From positions 35,710,863 to 35,774,862 of the forward strand of contig CM072523.1 of assembly GCA_036898135.1 (NCBI GenBank): DNA of 64,000 bases, read 5' to 3'. Under the pieces are notes generated by a model. The model did not search any database and was not told the DNA's origin. It saw only the letters and a list, made by a program, of their open reading frames with translations. Below are positions 11,571 through 20,409 of the stretch, piece by piece. Numbering within the stretch: position 1 is the stretch's first letter; every line of letters starts with the position of its first letter. Position numbers and translations under genes: made by a program. Source of the DNA: Oncomelania hupensis. Its lineage: Eukaryota > Mollusca > Gastropoda > Littorinimorpha > Pomatiopsidae.

Positions 11571-12239
11571 ATTCCTATCCTGTAACTCGAAAGTCGTTGG
11601 GACACCACAGATGATCGTTTAACCAGCGTACTCCAACTTTATTTGTCCTCGGCACTCCTCGTGGCTTCGCTCAGTGTCAAACCAGTCCAATCTCGAATGT
11701 TGTCCTCTCACCTCTTTTTCTGTCTCCCTCTCCTTCTACTTCCTTGCATCCTACCTTGCAGGATGGTCTTTGCAAATCCTGATGCTCTGGTGATGTGGCC
11801 ATATCATCGGAGTTTCCGTTTCTTCACCACTGTGAGCATGTCATCGCGTTATCCAATGGCTTGTGTGATGGTCCGACTTCGTCACTGATCGGGTGCTGGG
11901 TATAGGAAATGCCCAGAAGTCTTCTGGAGCACCGCATCTCCATGCTTCGTATTCGTCGTTTTAGGTCTGTTTTGAGGGTCCATGTTTCGCAAGAGTATAG
12001 GAAGATGGAGATGACAAGGGCGCGCAGCAACCTTACCTTGGAGTGTAGGCTGATGGTCCTGTCTTTTTAAATGGGCTTCAATCTTGTCAGGGTAGCAGTT
12101 GTTTGTGCTATCCTGTCGGGACCCATTGTCTGATACAATTGCTCCTAAATATTTGAAGCTGTGCACCGTGTTGAGGGATTGGCTTTGAACCTTGATGTCT
12201 GTCATTGGTGTTGTTAGTCATCATTTTGATCTCCTCTGC
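11571..12239 (-). mobile_element. LINE family A, copy 6, 3' part (interrupted by the Polinton)
   Basis: The minus strand reads from the Polinton edge: AEEIKMMTNNTN, then VHSFKYLGAIVSDNGS, then LVISIFLYSCETWTL and RLLGISYTQH, and finally the family 3' end near 11,571. The upstream remainder (GMEISAE) resumes across the Polinton at 25,151. So the Polinton inserted into an existing LINE copy within the ISAEKTKMM-type segment. Confidence 0.9.
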
Positions 12240-12408
12240 AGAGATAGCAATTGTGGGCTCTGAGCCCCAAAGCTCATAGAGTTACTAAAGGAGGCCTTTT
12301 ATTGCAATTTATGGCTGTTTTATGAGCTTTTAAAAAGCGCTCCAAAGCACTCTGGGAATCCGCAATTTGCTAAATATAATACATATTCGTATATCTTGCG
12401 TCTTTGGT
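12240..12408 (+). repeat. Polinton left terminal inverted repeat
   Basis: About 169 bp that match the inverted sequence of 24,991-25,150. The inner 100 bp (from GCAATTTATGGCTGTTTTATG to GCGTCTTTGGT) match almost perfectly; the outer part has diverged (about 20-30 bp poorly alignable), with terminal AGAGATAG and GGGCTCTGA conserved. Confidence 0.92.
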
Positions 12409-12455
12409 TAAAACAAAAAAAAATTACAACCCTTCTACATTATGGTTGTATAACA

Positions 12456-12692
12456 TTACACATTAATATCTGCTGGAATGATCTTTTGTTTAACAAGATA
12501 GTCCCGAGTAAATAACGATAATGAAAAGATACCAACCAGTTTACCAGCATCTGAAAGATCCATTTTTCCTAATTCAATAGGTTTCATTTTTAAAAGAGAT
12601 TTTGCAATCATGGCATAAGCTGTATTTAAGCCCACTAAGACAACACTATGGTATCCAAGATTTACAATTGTTTGTTCATATGGTACACTCAT
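12456..12692 (-). CDS. Small Polinton membrane protein, 78 aa
   Basis: Function unknown. The start is MSVPYEQTIVNLGYHSVVLVG; two hydrophobic stretches (about residues 10-32 and 48-62) suggest a small membrane or membrane-associated protein. Similar short hydrophobic ORFs sit next to a TIR in other animal Polintons, recalled from general knowledge and not checked. The ATG is directly preceded by TATAAAAA, the A-run start context shared by many genes of this element. It lies 47 bp inside the left TIR and 35 bp downstream of the 148-aa gene in the same direction, so co-transcription is possible. Confidence 0.7.
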   Translation of the reverse strand: MSVPYEQTIVNLGYHSVVLVGLNTAYAMIAKSLLKMKPIELGKMDLSDAGKLVGIFSLSLFTRDYLVKQKIIPADINV

Positions 12693-12727
12693 TTTTTATA
12701 TATAATAAAAAAAATAATAATAAATTA

Positions 12728-13174
12728 TTACTGCATTGAAAACACATCTAATGATGGCTTCAATGATGGAGATAATTCAATTTCTTTTTCTACAAGTGGT
12801 TTTGAGGGTTTCTGTTTCTTTTTTCCTTGGCGGTATTTATATATTATGTACCCACTTGCACCCACTACACCGGCTATACATAAATAATATATGTTATTTG
12901 AAGATTGTACTGGTTGTATTGGTTGTATTGGTTCTTCTTTATTTGTTGTTAATGTTTGTTGCATTATTGTTTCTTCTTTTGGTGATTCCTTTTTTCCTAA
13001 TATGTTTGCTTTTGTTTGTCTGTTCCATCTATGTAACCTGTTAAATTCTGCTAACTTCTTTCCAGCTGCAATTCTTCCCAGACTCTTTTGTTTAGTGACT
13101 GTCACTGGGTTCTGTTGATTCTCTGAATTCTTCACCTCCATCTCCTTCTCCATCTCTGGATTGGAAGAGTCCAT
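12728..13174 (-). CDS. Polinton basic single-pass membrane protein, 148 aa
   Basis: Function unknown. The N-terminal half is polar and charged and holds a basic block KSLGRIAAGKKLAEFNR (about residues 30-46); one predicted membrane helix YYLCIAGVVGASGYIIY lies at about residues 96-112, followed at once by RQGKKKQK, a stop-transfer-like positive cluster. Proteins with a GR(I/V)AAGK(K/R)LAE block recur in invertebrate Polintons (recalled, not verified). A virion core or membrane role is speculation. The ATG at 13,174 is preceded by CTATTAAAA. Same strand as the 135-aa gene, 36 bp downstream of it. Confidence 0.7.
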   Translation of the reverse strand: MDSSNPEMEKEMEVKNSENQQNPVTVTKQKSLGRIAAGKKLAEFNRLHRWNRQTKANILGKKESPKEETIMQQTLTTNKEEPIQPIQPVQSSNNIYYLCIAGVVGASGYIIYKYRQGKKKQKPSKPLVEKEIELSPSLKPSLDVFSMQ

Positions 13175-13210
13175 TTTTAATAGCAGAGAAATTTATGTGT
13201 TGAAAAGTAA

Positions 13211-13618
13211 TTAGCCCGGCTGAAAATGACTCAACAAGCTTCCAAACTTATAATACAAATTTCTTGATGCCTCACTAATCCCATTGACAATAACTGGATC
13301 TTTAATCAAATCATCAAATAAATCATTCTCACAATCTAAAGTAACAAAGGCCGACACAGCTTTCGTATATAACTTTACAATCGAACTCCCAAGACTTTTA
13401 ACCATTAAAGCGCCGAGAACTTTATCATATTTATTATGTAATATAATTATCTCTTCAGGCCTCAGTCTTTGTACTTGTTCAGTAGTTAAGTCAACACCGA
13501 GATAATACTTTGACTTTCCGGAAGCTACTAATGCAACCAGCCTGTCTCTTTTCTCATTGTCAACACCTGTAACTGTAACATTAATAGCTTCTTGCATTAA
13601 CAAGTCATCACAATTCAT
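13211..13618 (-). CDS. Polinton ORF, 135 aa, unknown function
   Basis: Not recognised. A soluble, mixed alpha/beta-looking protein with no membrane segment, no zinc-binding pattern and no protease triad that I can see. Notable segments are LTTEQVQRLRPEEIIILHNK (about residues 44-63) and a C-terminal SEASRNLYYKFGSLL. It is transcribed away from the 141-aa gene; the 36-bp gap between their ATGs is almost pure A/T and both ATGs follow A-runs, so it may hold a bidirectional promoter. It leads a possible three-gene minus-strand group (135, 148 and 78 aa). Confidence 0.7.
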   Translation of the reverse strand: MNCDDLLMQEAINVTVTGVDNEKRDRLVALVASGKSKYYLGVDLTTEQVQRLRPEEIIILHNKYDKVLGALMVKSLGSSIVKLYTKAVSAFVTLDCENDLFDDLIKDPVIVNGISEASRNLYYKFGSLLSHFQPG

Positions 13619-13654
13619 TTTAAATACAAATAAAATAAAAAACTAAATTAAAAA

Positions 13655-14080
13655 ATGGCTGGTGCTGCAATGGTGCTTGGTTCTGCTGCTGTAAATGCCT
13701 TAGCCTTTTCAGGATCAAATTATTTGTTTTCAAAACTGGACAGTAAAGAAGAATCAAAACGGCATAACTTAGCAATGGAAAAATTACAACAAGATCAGGC
13801 CGAATACGAGAAAAACAGACTAATGCAGCTTGATTTTGTTAATACAAGATTGAAAGAAGAAGGTCATGCTGATAAAACATTCGAAGACGTTGATGAAGCT
13901 TTGCACCAATATTATTTATTCACTGGCACAACACTACCTTCATTAAAGCAACCAGTGTTATCCGATTACTACACACCTAACATTGCACCTTCAATGTCAG
14001 AGACCGGAGAATTAATTTTAATTGTGTTTGGAATAACAGTAGTTTATTACCTCGTTAAACAAAAATATAAATCTAAATAA
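13655..14080 (+). CDS. Polinton conserved ORF, 141 aa, two terminal membrane segments
   Basis: Function unknown, but the layout is one I associate with animal Polintons: an Ala/Gly-rich hydrophobic N-terminus (MAGAAMVLGSAAVNALAFSG), a charged coiled-coil-like middle (EESKRHNLAMEKLQQDQAEY, about residues 33-52), a D-x-D-E-A-x-x-x-YY block (about 83-92), and a C-terminal membrane helix LILIVFGITVVYYLV (about 120-134) followed by KQKYKSK. Starts ATTAAAAAATGG. Its stop lies 3 bp before the integrase ATG, so the two are probably transcribed together. Confidence 0.75.
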   Translation: MAGAAMVLGSAAVNALAFSGSNYLFSKLDSKEESKRHNLAMEKLQQDQAEYEKNRLMQLDFVNTRLKEEGHADKTFEDVDEALHQYYLFTGTTLPSLKQPVLSDYYTPNIAPSMSETGELILIVFGITVVYYLVKQKYKSK

Positions 14081-14083
14081 AAT

Positions 14084-15049
14084 ATGACTTCACGTTTGTC
14101 TAGATTATATTATTCTCAATCCGGATATTGGAAAGGGATGATGGCAGTTAATAAACTAGTAGAAAAGACTGGCTTGTCAGCAAACACAGTTAAACAATGG
14201 TTATCGAAGCAAGCTGTATGGCAAATCTATCTTCCACCCCCGAAGAAAATAATAAGACCAAAATTTGAAAACTCCAGACCAAATGACACGCATCAAATAG
14301 ATTTGTTATATCTTCCCCATGACAAAATATATAGAAAGAAATACAGGTATGCCCTTACTGTTATTGATATAGCTACCCGGTTTAAGGACGCTCATGCTCT
14401 TAGGACTAAAAATTCTGCTGAGGTCGCTCAAGCCTTAAATGCGATTTATTCAAGAGGGCCTCTAAGGTTCCCTAGACTTATTCAATGCGATGAAGGGTCT
14501 GAATTCAAAGGAGCTGTTAACCAGCTTTTGTTAAAACATAATGTAACTGTTAGAAGAGGAGTTGTTGGATTGCACAGATCACAGGGTATTGTAGAAAACT
14601 TTAATCGGCAACTGGCAGAAAGATTATTCACTTATCAGTATTCAAAGGAACTCTTTACTGAAACCCCTAATACAGAATGGGTTATTAGGCTGCCTCGAGT
14701 TTTAAGGGAAATGAATTCAGAACCAACCAAAGTTACAGGATTAAAACCAGTTGAGGCTATTAAAAAGAAACAGATTGTTGTTACCGTTTCAAAGCCTGGT
14801 CAGCCGGATCTAACTTTGATGAACAAAACTGTTAGATACCTTTATCAGCCTGGAGAAGTTGCTAATGACACAAGAAGACGAGCTACAGACCCAATTTGGT
14901 CATTAAGCGTTTATGAAGTTGACAGAGCATTATCTACTGATCCGCCCGTATATTATTTAAGACCGAGAAGCGATCGTAGAACACCACAAAGAAACTTTGT
15001 AAAAGAAGAACTTCAGATTGTTCCACCAGACACAGAGCCATTAAGATAA
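14084..15049 (+). CDS. Polinton retroviral-type integrase
   Basis: Inserts the element into host DNA and makes the short target duplication seen at its ends. 321 aa. An N-terminal helix-turn-helix-like segment KLVEKTGLSANTVKQWL (about 24-40) is followed by the RNase H-fold catalytic core: HQIDLLYLP with Asp73, IQCDEGSEF with Asp136 and GIVENFNRQLAERL with Glu171. The last two acidic residues are exactly 35 apart (DD35E). The C-terminus VYYLRPRSDRRTPQRNF (about 288-304) resembles the small beta-barrel tail of Polinton integrases. The frame is intact, so it could be active. No HHCC zinc knuckle was seen at the N-terminus. The start context AATAAAATATG differs from the capsid genes. Confidence 0.93.
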   Translation: MTSRLSRLYYSQSGYWKGMMAVNKLVEKTGLSANTVKQWLSKQAVWQIYLPPPKKIIRPKFENSRPNDTHQIDLLYLPHDKIYRKKYRYALTVIDIATRFKDAHALRTKNSAEVAQALNAIYSRGPLRFPRLIQCDEGSEFKGAVNQLLLKHNVTVRRGVVGLHRSQGIVENFNRQLAERLFTYQYSKELFTETPNTEWVIRLPRVLREMNSEPTKVTGLKPVEAIKKKQIVVTVSKPGQPDLTLMNKTVRYLYQPGEVANDTRRRATDPIWSLSVYEVDRALSTDPPVYYLRPRSDRRTPQRNFVKEELQIVPPDTEPLR

Positions 15050-15106
15050 ATGAACTATAATCATCACCACTATTACTTACCTTCAACCTTTTTTTTTGAC
15101 TTAGTG

Positions 15107-15268
15107 ACTTACATCTAACTTAATTAAGTCGACTTTTAAAAAAACTTATAACTTACAATAATTAAATTATAAAAGAACTTACTTACTTACATCTAACTTA
15201 ATTAAGTCGACTTTTAAAAAAACTTATAACTTACAATAATTAAATTATAAAAGAACTTACTTACTTAC
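15107..15268. repeat. Tandem 78-bp repeat between integrase and ATPase
   Basis: A 78-bp unit beginning ACATCTAACTTAATTAAGTC starts at 15,111 and again at 15,189 with no difference that I can see. TTAAGTCGACTTTTAA inside each unit is palindromic around GTCGAC. It lies between the convergent 3' ends of integrase (+) and ATPase (-); the second unit reaches the ATPase stop codon. A transcription-termination role or a replication-slippage product are both possible. Confidence 0.93.
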
Positions 15269-15876
15269 ATAAGTATTGTATAGCCAGTTGGTTGGTCAGT
15301 TTTTAATAATAATTTTAAGTGCTTGCCTTTTTTTAGCTGTTCTTTTAATTTAGTTCTTTCCTCTTTTGATTCAATTACGTCATTTTCTTTTAAACAGTTA
15401 TCAAAGCTGTCTCGATCTTTGCAATAAAACAGGCAAACAAATTTAACTTGTTCTCTAAAATCCTTTAATATGGAATTAAATTTCTGCGTGATTAACCAGA
15501 CACTAATTTTCACATGGCGTCCACTGAAAGCCAGCTTGCTCAATATGTTCCGTTTTAATACAATATCTTTTTCTGCACTGCAATCATCGATTAAGAATAA
15601 CGTATTACCCTCATTCTCAAACAGGTTATAAAAATACGTTAAATACTCATTGAGCTTGCCATTGGTATTTACAACAAAGATATTTTCATCTGTCCAGACA
15701 TACTTACGATCTAAGTAGGTTTTATTATGTTGAATAGTGGGGCAAAAAATTACTATATAATCAAAGTGTCCTGCGTAATATTTTTCTAACAAATCCAGAA
15801 CAAAGACAGTCTTTCCGCATGACGTCATGCCAACGATCATTCCACAATGAGGATCACGAGGAAACAAAGAGGTCAT
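15265..15876 (-). CDS. Polinton genome-packaging ATPase (FtsK/HerA, A32-like)
   Basis: Predicted to pump the element's DNA into a preformed capsid. 203 aa, the usual size. Walker A is GMTSCGKT (residues 16-23); Walker B is TLFLIDDCS (92-100, Asp97-Asp98); the downstream SVWLITQKFN (126-133, Gln131) matches the polar sensor strand typical of A32-like ATPases. Its ATG lies 2 bp after the stop codon of the capsid gene on the same strand, and the A-run before the ATG overlaps that stop codon (TATTAAAAATG), so the pair form a compact packaging/capsid unit. All motifs are intact. The 3' end meets the 78-bp tandem repeat. Confidence 0.92.
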   Translation of the reverse strand: MTSLFPRDPHCGMIVGMTSCGKTVFVLDLLEKYYAGHFDYIVIFCPTIQHNKTYLDRKYVWTDENIFVVNTNGKLNEYLTYFYNLFENEGNTLFLIDDCSAEKDIVLKRNILSKLAFSGRHVKISVWLITQKFNSILKDFREQVKFVCLFYCKDRDSFDNCLKENDVIESKEERTKLKEQLKKGKHLKLLLKTDQPTGYTILM

Positions 15877-15878
15877 TT

Positions 15879-17156
15879 TTAATATACTAAATCTTTTAAT
15901 CTTCCATTTTCAATGTTTAGCTGAGCATCCATAATAATATACATGTATACTGTAACTGATTCTGACCTAGCACTTGCTTCCCTATGCAATTCAATTGTTA
16001 TACCATCTGTTCCGTTTTCAATTCTTCTTCCAGATCCATGAAGTTCGTTGGTGGGTATGGTTCGAAAGTCTAACCACAACGCAAATTTATTCACCAGATA
16101 ATCTTGCAGTCGCGTGTCATGCAAATGAAGATCCTTAGAAATCAAATCCACAGTGTCAGTCCGCAATCTACCTCCACCCAAGATTTTCCTAATCTCATCA
16201 AACTGTTGAAACCCCATCATTCCATTAGCGAATAATTGATTAGGCTTACCTTCAATCACGACAGACGCTTTTGAAATATTAGGATTGATAAAATTTTCGC
16301 TGTCACGATTATAATTAGATTCTTTCACAAACAACAACAGTACACCTTTAAAACTTCGAGCAGGTGAATTTATGTTGATGGTCCATAGTGCGTCTAATAA
16401 ATCTTTATTAAACTGTCTGTAGCGAACGATCCTATCATAATAAATTGCTAGTTTGTCATATTGTCCCCTGATCATCCTACTGAGTTCAGCGTGAGTGACC
16501 ACTTCGTATTCAAGCGTGATGTCTGTAATTGTATACCTAGCATCATTGTCAGAGCTAATTACTACTTGAGAATAATCATTGAAAATAATTTCGTAAGAAA
16601 GCCTATCGTTAAATGAACCTTGATGAAATGGCAGATGACTGTGTAGCAGTTCAAAATCGAGTGGAAAATAAAACCTGTTTTTGTATACAGCAGCTAATGC
16701 ATTTTCACCTTTGTTAGAAACGACAGCATCGCCAGCTTTGATTCGAAGTTTTGCCACATTGGCGGCTTGAATCCCCTGACCAACTAAATCTTCCCTTTCA
16801 TATTTACTCAGCCACAGATCTGTGTAACAAAACAAAACACCGGCGTCATCGATACTTTGGATTTCTCGCCCATCAAGTTTAATAACCATTCTTTTAATTA
16901 TAGCTCTGCCTAGATTGTTGACTATGGTTCTGTTAGGATCGTCGTCAGAATTCAGACTAATTTTAAATCCCAATTTAGGACTGCCCGGAACTATTACATC
17001 ATCAGGACCTAAATTTGGAAATCTTATGGTTAGTAGCTGATTAGGCTCTATGCTGCTTGGATTGTTTGTAATAATTATTGTGCTTTTCTCACCTTTGATG
17101 CCTAAAGGCGTCCTCAATCGGCGTGTAGGGTCTAACAAGTTTCCGTAGCTTTGCAT
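15879..17156 (-). CDS. Polinton major capsid protein, probable (double jelly-roll)
   Basis: 425 aa, beta-rich throughout, without membrane helices or enzyme motifs. The first half has LDPTRRLRTPLGIKG and then alternating strands (KLGFKISLNS, MVIKLDGREIQSI); the C-terminal domain ends in GITIELHREA and VTVYMYIIMDAQLNIENGRL, a pattern I recall from Polinton capsid proteins. It is shorter than many Polinton MCPs but long enough for two jelly rolls. Position supports the call: immediately upstream of the packaging ATPase. The ATG follows CATTAAAA. Alternative: another large structural protein, since the fold was not computed. Confidence 0.75.
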   Translation of the reverse strand: MQSYGNLLDPTRRLRTPLGIKGEKSTIIITNNPSSIEPNQLLTIRFPNLGPDDVIVPGSPKLGFKISLNSDDDPNRTIVNNLGRAIIKRMVIKLDGREIQSIDDAGVLFCYTDLWLSKYEREDLVGQGIQAANVAKLRIKAGDAVVSNKGENALAAVYKNRFYFPLDFELLHSHLPFHQGSFNDRLSYEIIFNDYSQVVISSDNDARYTITDITLEYEVVTHAELSRMIRGQYDKLAIYYDRIVRYRQFNKDLLDALWTININSPARSFKGVLLLFVKESNYNRDSENFINPNISKASVVIEGKPNQLFANGMMGFQQFDEIRKILGGGRLRTDTVDLISKDLHLHDTRLQDYLVNKFALWLDFRTIPTNELHGSGRRIENGTDGITIELHREASARSESVTVYMYIIMDAQLNIENGRLKDLVY

Positions 17157-17189
17157 TTTTAATGCGATAAAAAAAAATTATATTTAAAA

Positions 17190-18464
17190 ATGGCAACAGG
17201 TGGTGAAGCTCTTGATGAAGTGTTTAAACCTGATGAACCTAATGAAGACCACGACGTCACACTGCTTTCAATGGTAGGAGATGACATGAGCCAAACAAGG
17301 CTAAGTATAGGAGAAGAATTACGTCAAGTAACTGAAACCCAAAAAGCCAGAAAAATCAATAAATTTTACAATTACATCGGGCGCGAGTTACCTGATTATG
17401 TTAGTCCCAGCGACTTCGAACTAGACAAAAATAATCACTTGTTTATAAACACTAGTGTATCCGGTAAAAAAGTGAGAGTACAGTTAACTATGTTAAAGAA
17501 TCCTGATAAATTTTATGCGTGGTCTACTTTGAAAACTAAACTCCCAGTGACTGTAATACGATCATTGGGGCTTTCCGATAATAGAGTGCCAGCGTTGCAT
17601 CGCCAAGCAGTAGCTTCACTTCAACGAATAGATGCATCGTTAAGTTCAGAAATAGAACTACAAGACTTAACTAACTTAACTAGTTCTGCATTAGAAGTAA
17701 ATAAAGAGTTAACAACCTTACAAACAAATGAGGACACCAATATTGATCAGGTTATGGAAACTATCAATGACACGCCATTATTGCCACTGCGTGAACTTCA
17801 GGGCTTAGATAAAGCTTTACAATCTGTGAGAGGGGAGACAATGATGAATTTGGCCAAGCTCGGTGAGCTCGACAAACATATAGAAAAACAAAAAAATAAA
17901 CTAGCAGAAGCTGATGACGCGAACTTAAGCATTGAGGTAAAACAGTTGATTCAAAAAAGGCTCGCAGACCTTTACACAGAACGCGCGGCAAGGCTAGAAG
18001 CCTTATCCATAAACAGAGAAAAATTAATAACTAATTTCGCCAGAATAAAAGAAACGGTGCATAAAATTTTACACGAAGACACTACACTTGCAGAAAGAAT
18101 TCAAACACTGTTCAGAGAGCAAGGTGTTACAATATTTAGCATTCTTACAGCTGTTGGGATGACAATAAGCACACTAGTCTTAGCACTGACTAGAACCGTA
18201 GGCATTGGTGGCGGACCTGGCGGACCTGGCGTACCTGGCGGTAGTCCGGTTAAAGACTGGATTAAAAAGACGTTACAAAGCATAGCTAACTTATTGAAAC
18301 GCTTAGGTGACAAACTTGTAGACGCACTTCCAGGAATATTAGGTTCTGTATTTTCATGGATATTTAATACTGCTTCTAAAGTTGTGGTTTGGGCGTCTGA
18401 GCATCTGTGGTCTTTGTTTATAGTAATATTACTCTGGTTACTTAAAATAGTAAATCCCAATTAA
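17190..18464 (+). CDS. Polinton coiled-coil/membrane-active protein, 424 aa
   Basis: Exact function unknown. In order: an acidic N-terminus; a small globular part with GRELPDYVSPSDFELD (about 65-80); a long helical region rich in K/E/L (about 160-300); a hydrophobic helix FSILTAVGMTISTLVLAL (about 316-333); a flexible GGGPGGPGVPGG hinge (about 340-351); an amphipathic stretch VKDWIKKTLQSIANLLKRLG; and a C-terminal hydrophobic, Trp-rich tail ending in WSLFIVILLWLLKIV. This Gly-Pro hinge plus V-K-D-W-I-K tail recurs in invertebrate Polintons as I recall. It looks like a membrane-active virion protein, which is inference. Divergent from the capsid gene with a 33-bp AT-only gap; the start is TTTAAAAATGG. 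The 3' end overlaps the 410-aa gene by 27 bp. Confidence 0.75.
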   Translation: MATGGEALDEVFKPDEPNEDHDVTLLSMVGDDMSQTRLSIGEELRQVTETQKARKINKFYNYIGRELPDYVSPSDFELDKNNHLFINTSVSGKKVRVQLTMLKNPDKFYAWSTLKTKLPVTVIRSLGLSDNRVPALHRQAVASLQRIDASLSSEIELQDLTNLTSSALEVNKELTTLQTNEDTNIDQVMETINDTPLLPLRELQGLDKALQSVRGETMMNLAKLGELDKHIEKQKNKLAEADDANLSIEVKQLIQKRLADLYTERAARLEALSINREKLITNFARIKETVHKILHEDTTLAERIQTLFREQGVTIFSILTAVGMTISTLVLALTRTVGIGGGPGGPGVPGGSPVKDWIKKTLQSIANLLKRLGDKLVDALPGILGSVFSWIFNTASKVVVWASEHLWSLFIVILLWLLKIVNPN

Positions 18465-19670
18465 CCCAGCAAACAATAAACCCCCTGTAAGCGCTAGACG
18501 CGAAACCCCATGATCAGTTACCGGCATTTGCAGGTCCGGCAAGCTTGGCAAACTCGGAAGCGGTGGCGAACTTAAAGGTTCATTATTAGGCCTAGCAGTA
18601 AATACCGTATTTGCTGTATTCACTGTATTCGCGGTATTCACTGTATTTATTGTAGGATTGTAGCCTATATGAAACTGAGGGTCGGCAATCACTATATTGT
18701 TGTTGTAGTTTGATATAGTTCCTATCCTAAGCTGAAGGTCTGAAGGCAACATATACAGTCCTAAACCTATTACGTAATCTACTTTCGATCTAGCATACTT
18801 TAAAGTGTCCTGATATCTTTTAATACTCGCGGGCAAATCTACTGCCGAATTAATAGAATCTTCAATGTTGGCTAGAAACTGCTTTTGTGCATCGAAGCTA
18901 GTTCCTTCCCCAATGATATTACTTCGTGTTTGTGCTTGAGACCCCAGAATGCACCACGCATACGTACGAATAGATTCATTCAGCCTTTCCACCCCACTTT
19001 GAGTAAATCCGTTTGATGTGTCCAATATAAAAGTGCTGTATGCTGTACTTTGTTTTTGTCTGATATACAGTAAAGGAACCTGGCTGTTGTGGTTAAATGA
19101 TGTAAATCCAGGTACGTAAGGCCCCGTGTATAAATTACCTACAGCGTATCTAAATAAAGTTCCCATTCCGTGATTGAGGTCTAGTTTTTGTCTGAAGTCT
19201 GTTTTAGTATCAATTCCGAATTCATTGCACAACCTTTGATACGCTTTCTTGTCAAAGCCATTGTTAAAGGGATTAAAGTTTTTGTCGGTAGGTAACGGAG
19301 CCTGAAGTTCAGACAACACCCGCCTCACTTGATAATACAAATGGAACAGATAAATAGACTTCAACATAGGATCTGGGTGATTAAGGTGATGAACGTAAGA
19401 AACTCCGCAACCAGTTGTAGCGCATGACACGGCAAAATTAATTTGATTCTGAAAGAACTGCATACCCCCGTTGTTTAGCCATTGGTTAGCTAAAAAGTCG
19501 CTCGTAATGTCTGGGTTGAGGTAATGATCAAAAATATTATGGGGGATAGTTTCGAAATGGACGTTGGCTGCCACAGCTATTGTCAGCTTGGTTAGGTCGA
19601 CTGCTTCTTCGTAATAATAAGGCCCTGTAGTATACTTTGCAGCTTTGTTATATTTATAAGGCGCGTACAT
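18438..19670 (-). CDS. Polinton structural-like protein, 410 aa, C-terminal anchor
   Basis: Function unknown. A Tyr-rich N-terminus (MYAPYKYNKAAKYTTGPYYY) precedes a large globular region with two nearby Cys (SCATTGCGVSY, about 82-92). A low-complexity block of (NTV/NTA)n follows (about 343-358), then a Pro/Ser/Leu-rich linker (about 366-386), and last a hydrophobic helix LTGGLLFAGLIGIYYF at the extreme C-terminus, so it is probably tail-anchored. Convergent with and overlapping the 424-aa gene by 27 bp. Starts AATAAAAATG and is divergent from the 232-aa gene with a 21-bp AT gap. The Asn-Thr-Val repeat comes from a short unit (CACTGTATT-type) and may vary in length. Confidence 0.72.
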   Translation of the reverse strand: MYAPYKYNKAAKYTTGPYYYEEAVDLTKLTIAVAANVHFETIPHNIFDHYLNPDITSDFLANQWLNNGGMQFFQNQINFAVSCATTGCGVSYVHHLNHPDPMLKSIYLFHLYYQVRRVLSELQAPLPTDKNFNPFNNGFDKKAYQRLCNEFGIDTKTDFRQKLDLNHGMGTLFRYAVGNLYTGPYVPGFTSFNHNSQVPLLYIRQKQSTAYSTFILDTSNGFTQSGVERLNESIRTYAWCILGSQAQTRSNIIGEGTSFDAQKQFLANIEDSINSAVDLPASIKRYQDTLKYARSKVDYVIGLGLYMLPSDLQLRIGTISNYNNNIVIADPQFHIGYNPTINTVNTANTVNTANTVFTARPNNEPLSSPPLPSLPSLPDLQMPVTDHGVSRLALTGGLLFAGLIGIYYFK

Positions 19671-19691
19671 TTTTATTATATTTAAAAAAAT

Positions 19692-20390
19692 ATGTTTGTA
19701 ACTTTCGAATCTGTAAAATCAGGTGTGCCCATTGAACTTCAGCATCCTATTGACAACAAAAACAGCGACCTTAACGTAATCCTTCACGAAATATTCTACA
19801 CGGTTAAATGGTTAAATATTAGTCATGATCTAAACAACAACTGGATAATGATTAATAAAAAAAGGCACTTTATTCATGCCGGCTATTATGACTTCTGCAG
19901 ACTTACTGAAGAATTGTTTAAACCTCATGCGATTGAAGCAAAAATGAACCCTGCAAACTTGATAGTAACTTTAACTTTCCATAAAAACCAGCATAAAGAC
20001 ATTACCAGCGTTACACTTGCGCCAAAGCTGGCAGAAATATTAGGTTTCCGTGGCAATGAATTATCTTTATCTGACAGCTCCAGCACCGTCGGCAGTTCTA
20101 TAAGATTTATTGGATCAAACCCTATGAATTTGTTAATTAATAATAGATTGTTTGTGTACCTTCATCAACTGAAGACATCGGAAAACTTAGTAAACGGAAC
20201 TCCTAGTACATTGCTAAGGATAATCTCAACTCAGAGAGAATCTTACTGCGATCCAGTTTCATTGAAATTTCTGCCTCAAAAACGCCACTTAAGTCAGGAC
20301 TATCATACTAGTTTCTGCTTCAAAATAACTAACCAAAACAACGAAATTGTAGACTTTGAAGATCTTACAATTATTCTTGAGATAAAATAA
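19692..20390 (+). CDS. Polinton minor capsid (penton-like) candidate, 232 aa
   Basis: A beta-rich protein of the length expected for the single jelly-roll penton of Polintons. The second half, LFVYLHQLKTSENLVNGTPS to NEIVDFEDLTIILEIK, has strand-turn patterning similar to proteins annotated F54H12.2-like in invertebrate genomes, a label often given to Polinton genes. No enzyme motif and no membrane segment. First of three plus-strand genes (232, 290 and 221 aa) with short gaps of 19 and 33 bp. Starts TTTAAAAAAATATG. The penton assignment rests on size, composition and recalled similarity only. Confidence 0.5.
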   Translation: MFVTFESVKSGVPIELQHPIDNKNSDLNVILHEIFYTVKWLNISHDLNNNWIMINKKRHFIHAGYYDFCRLTEELFKPHAIEAKMNPANLIVTLTFHKNQHKDITSVTLAPKLAEILGFRGNELSLSDSSSTVGSSIRFIGSNPMNLLINNRLFVYLHQLKTSENLVNGTPSTLLRIISTQRESYCDPVSLKFLPQKRHLSQDYHTSFCFKITNQNNEIVDFEDLTIILEIK

Positions 20391-20409
20391 AGTTTAATTT
20401 TAAAATACA

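Noticed and set aside
15107..15268. CRISPR-like array
   Set aside because: Two contiguous 78-bp units without spacers, in an animal genome.
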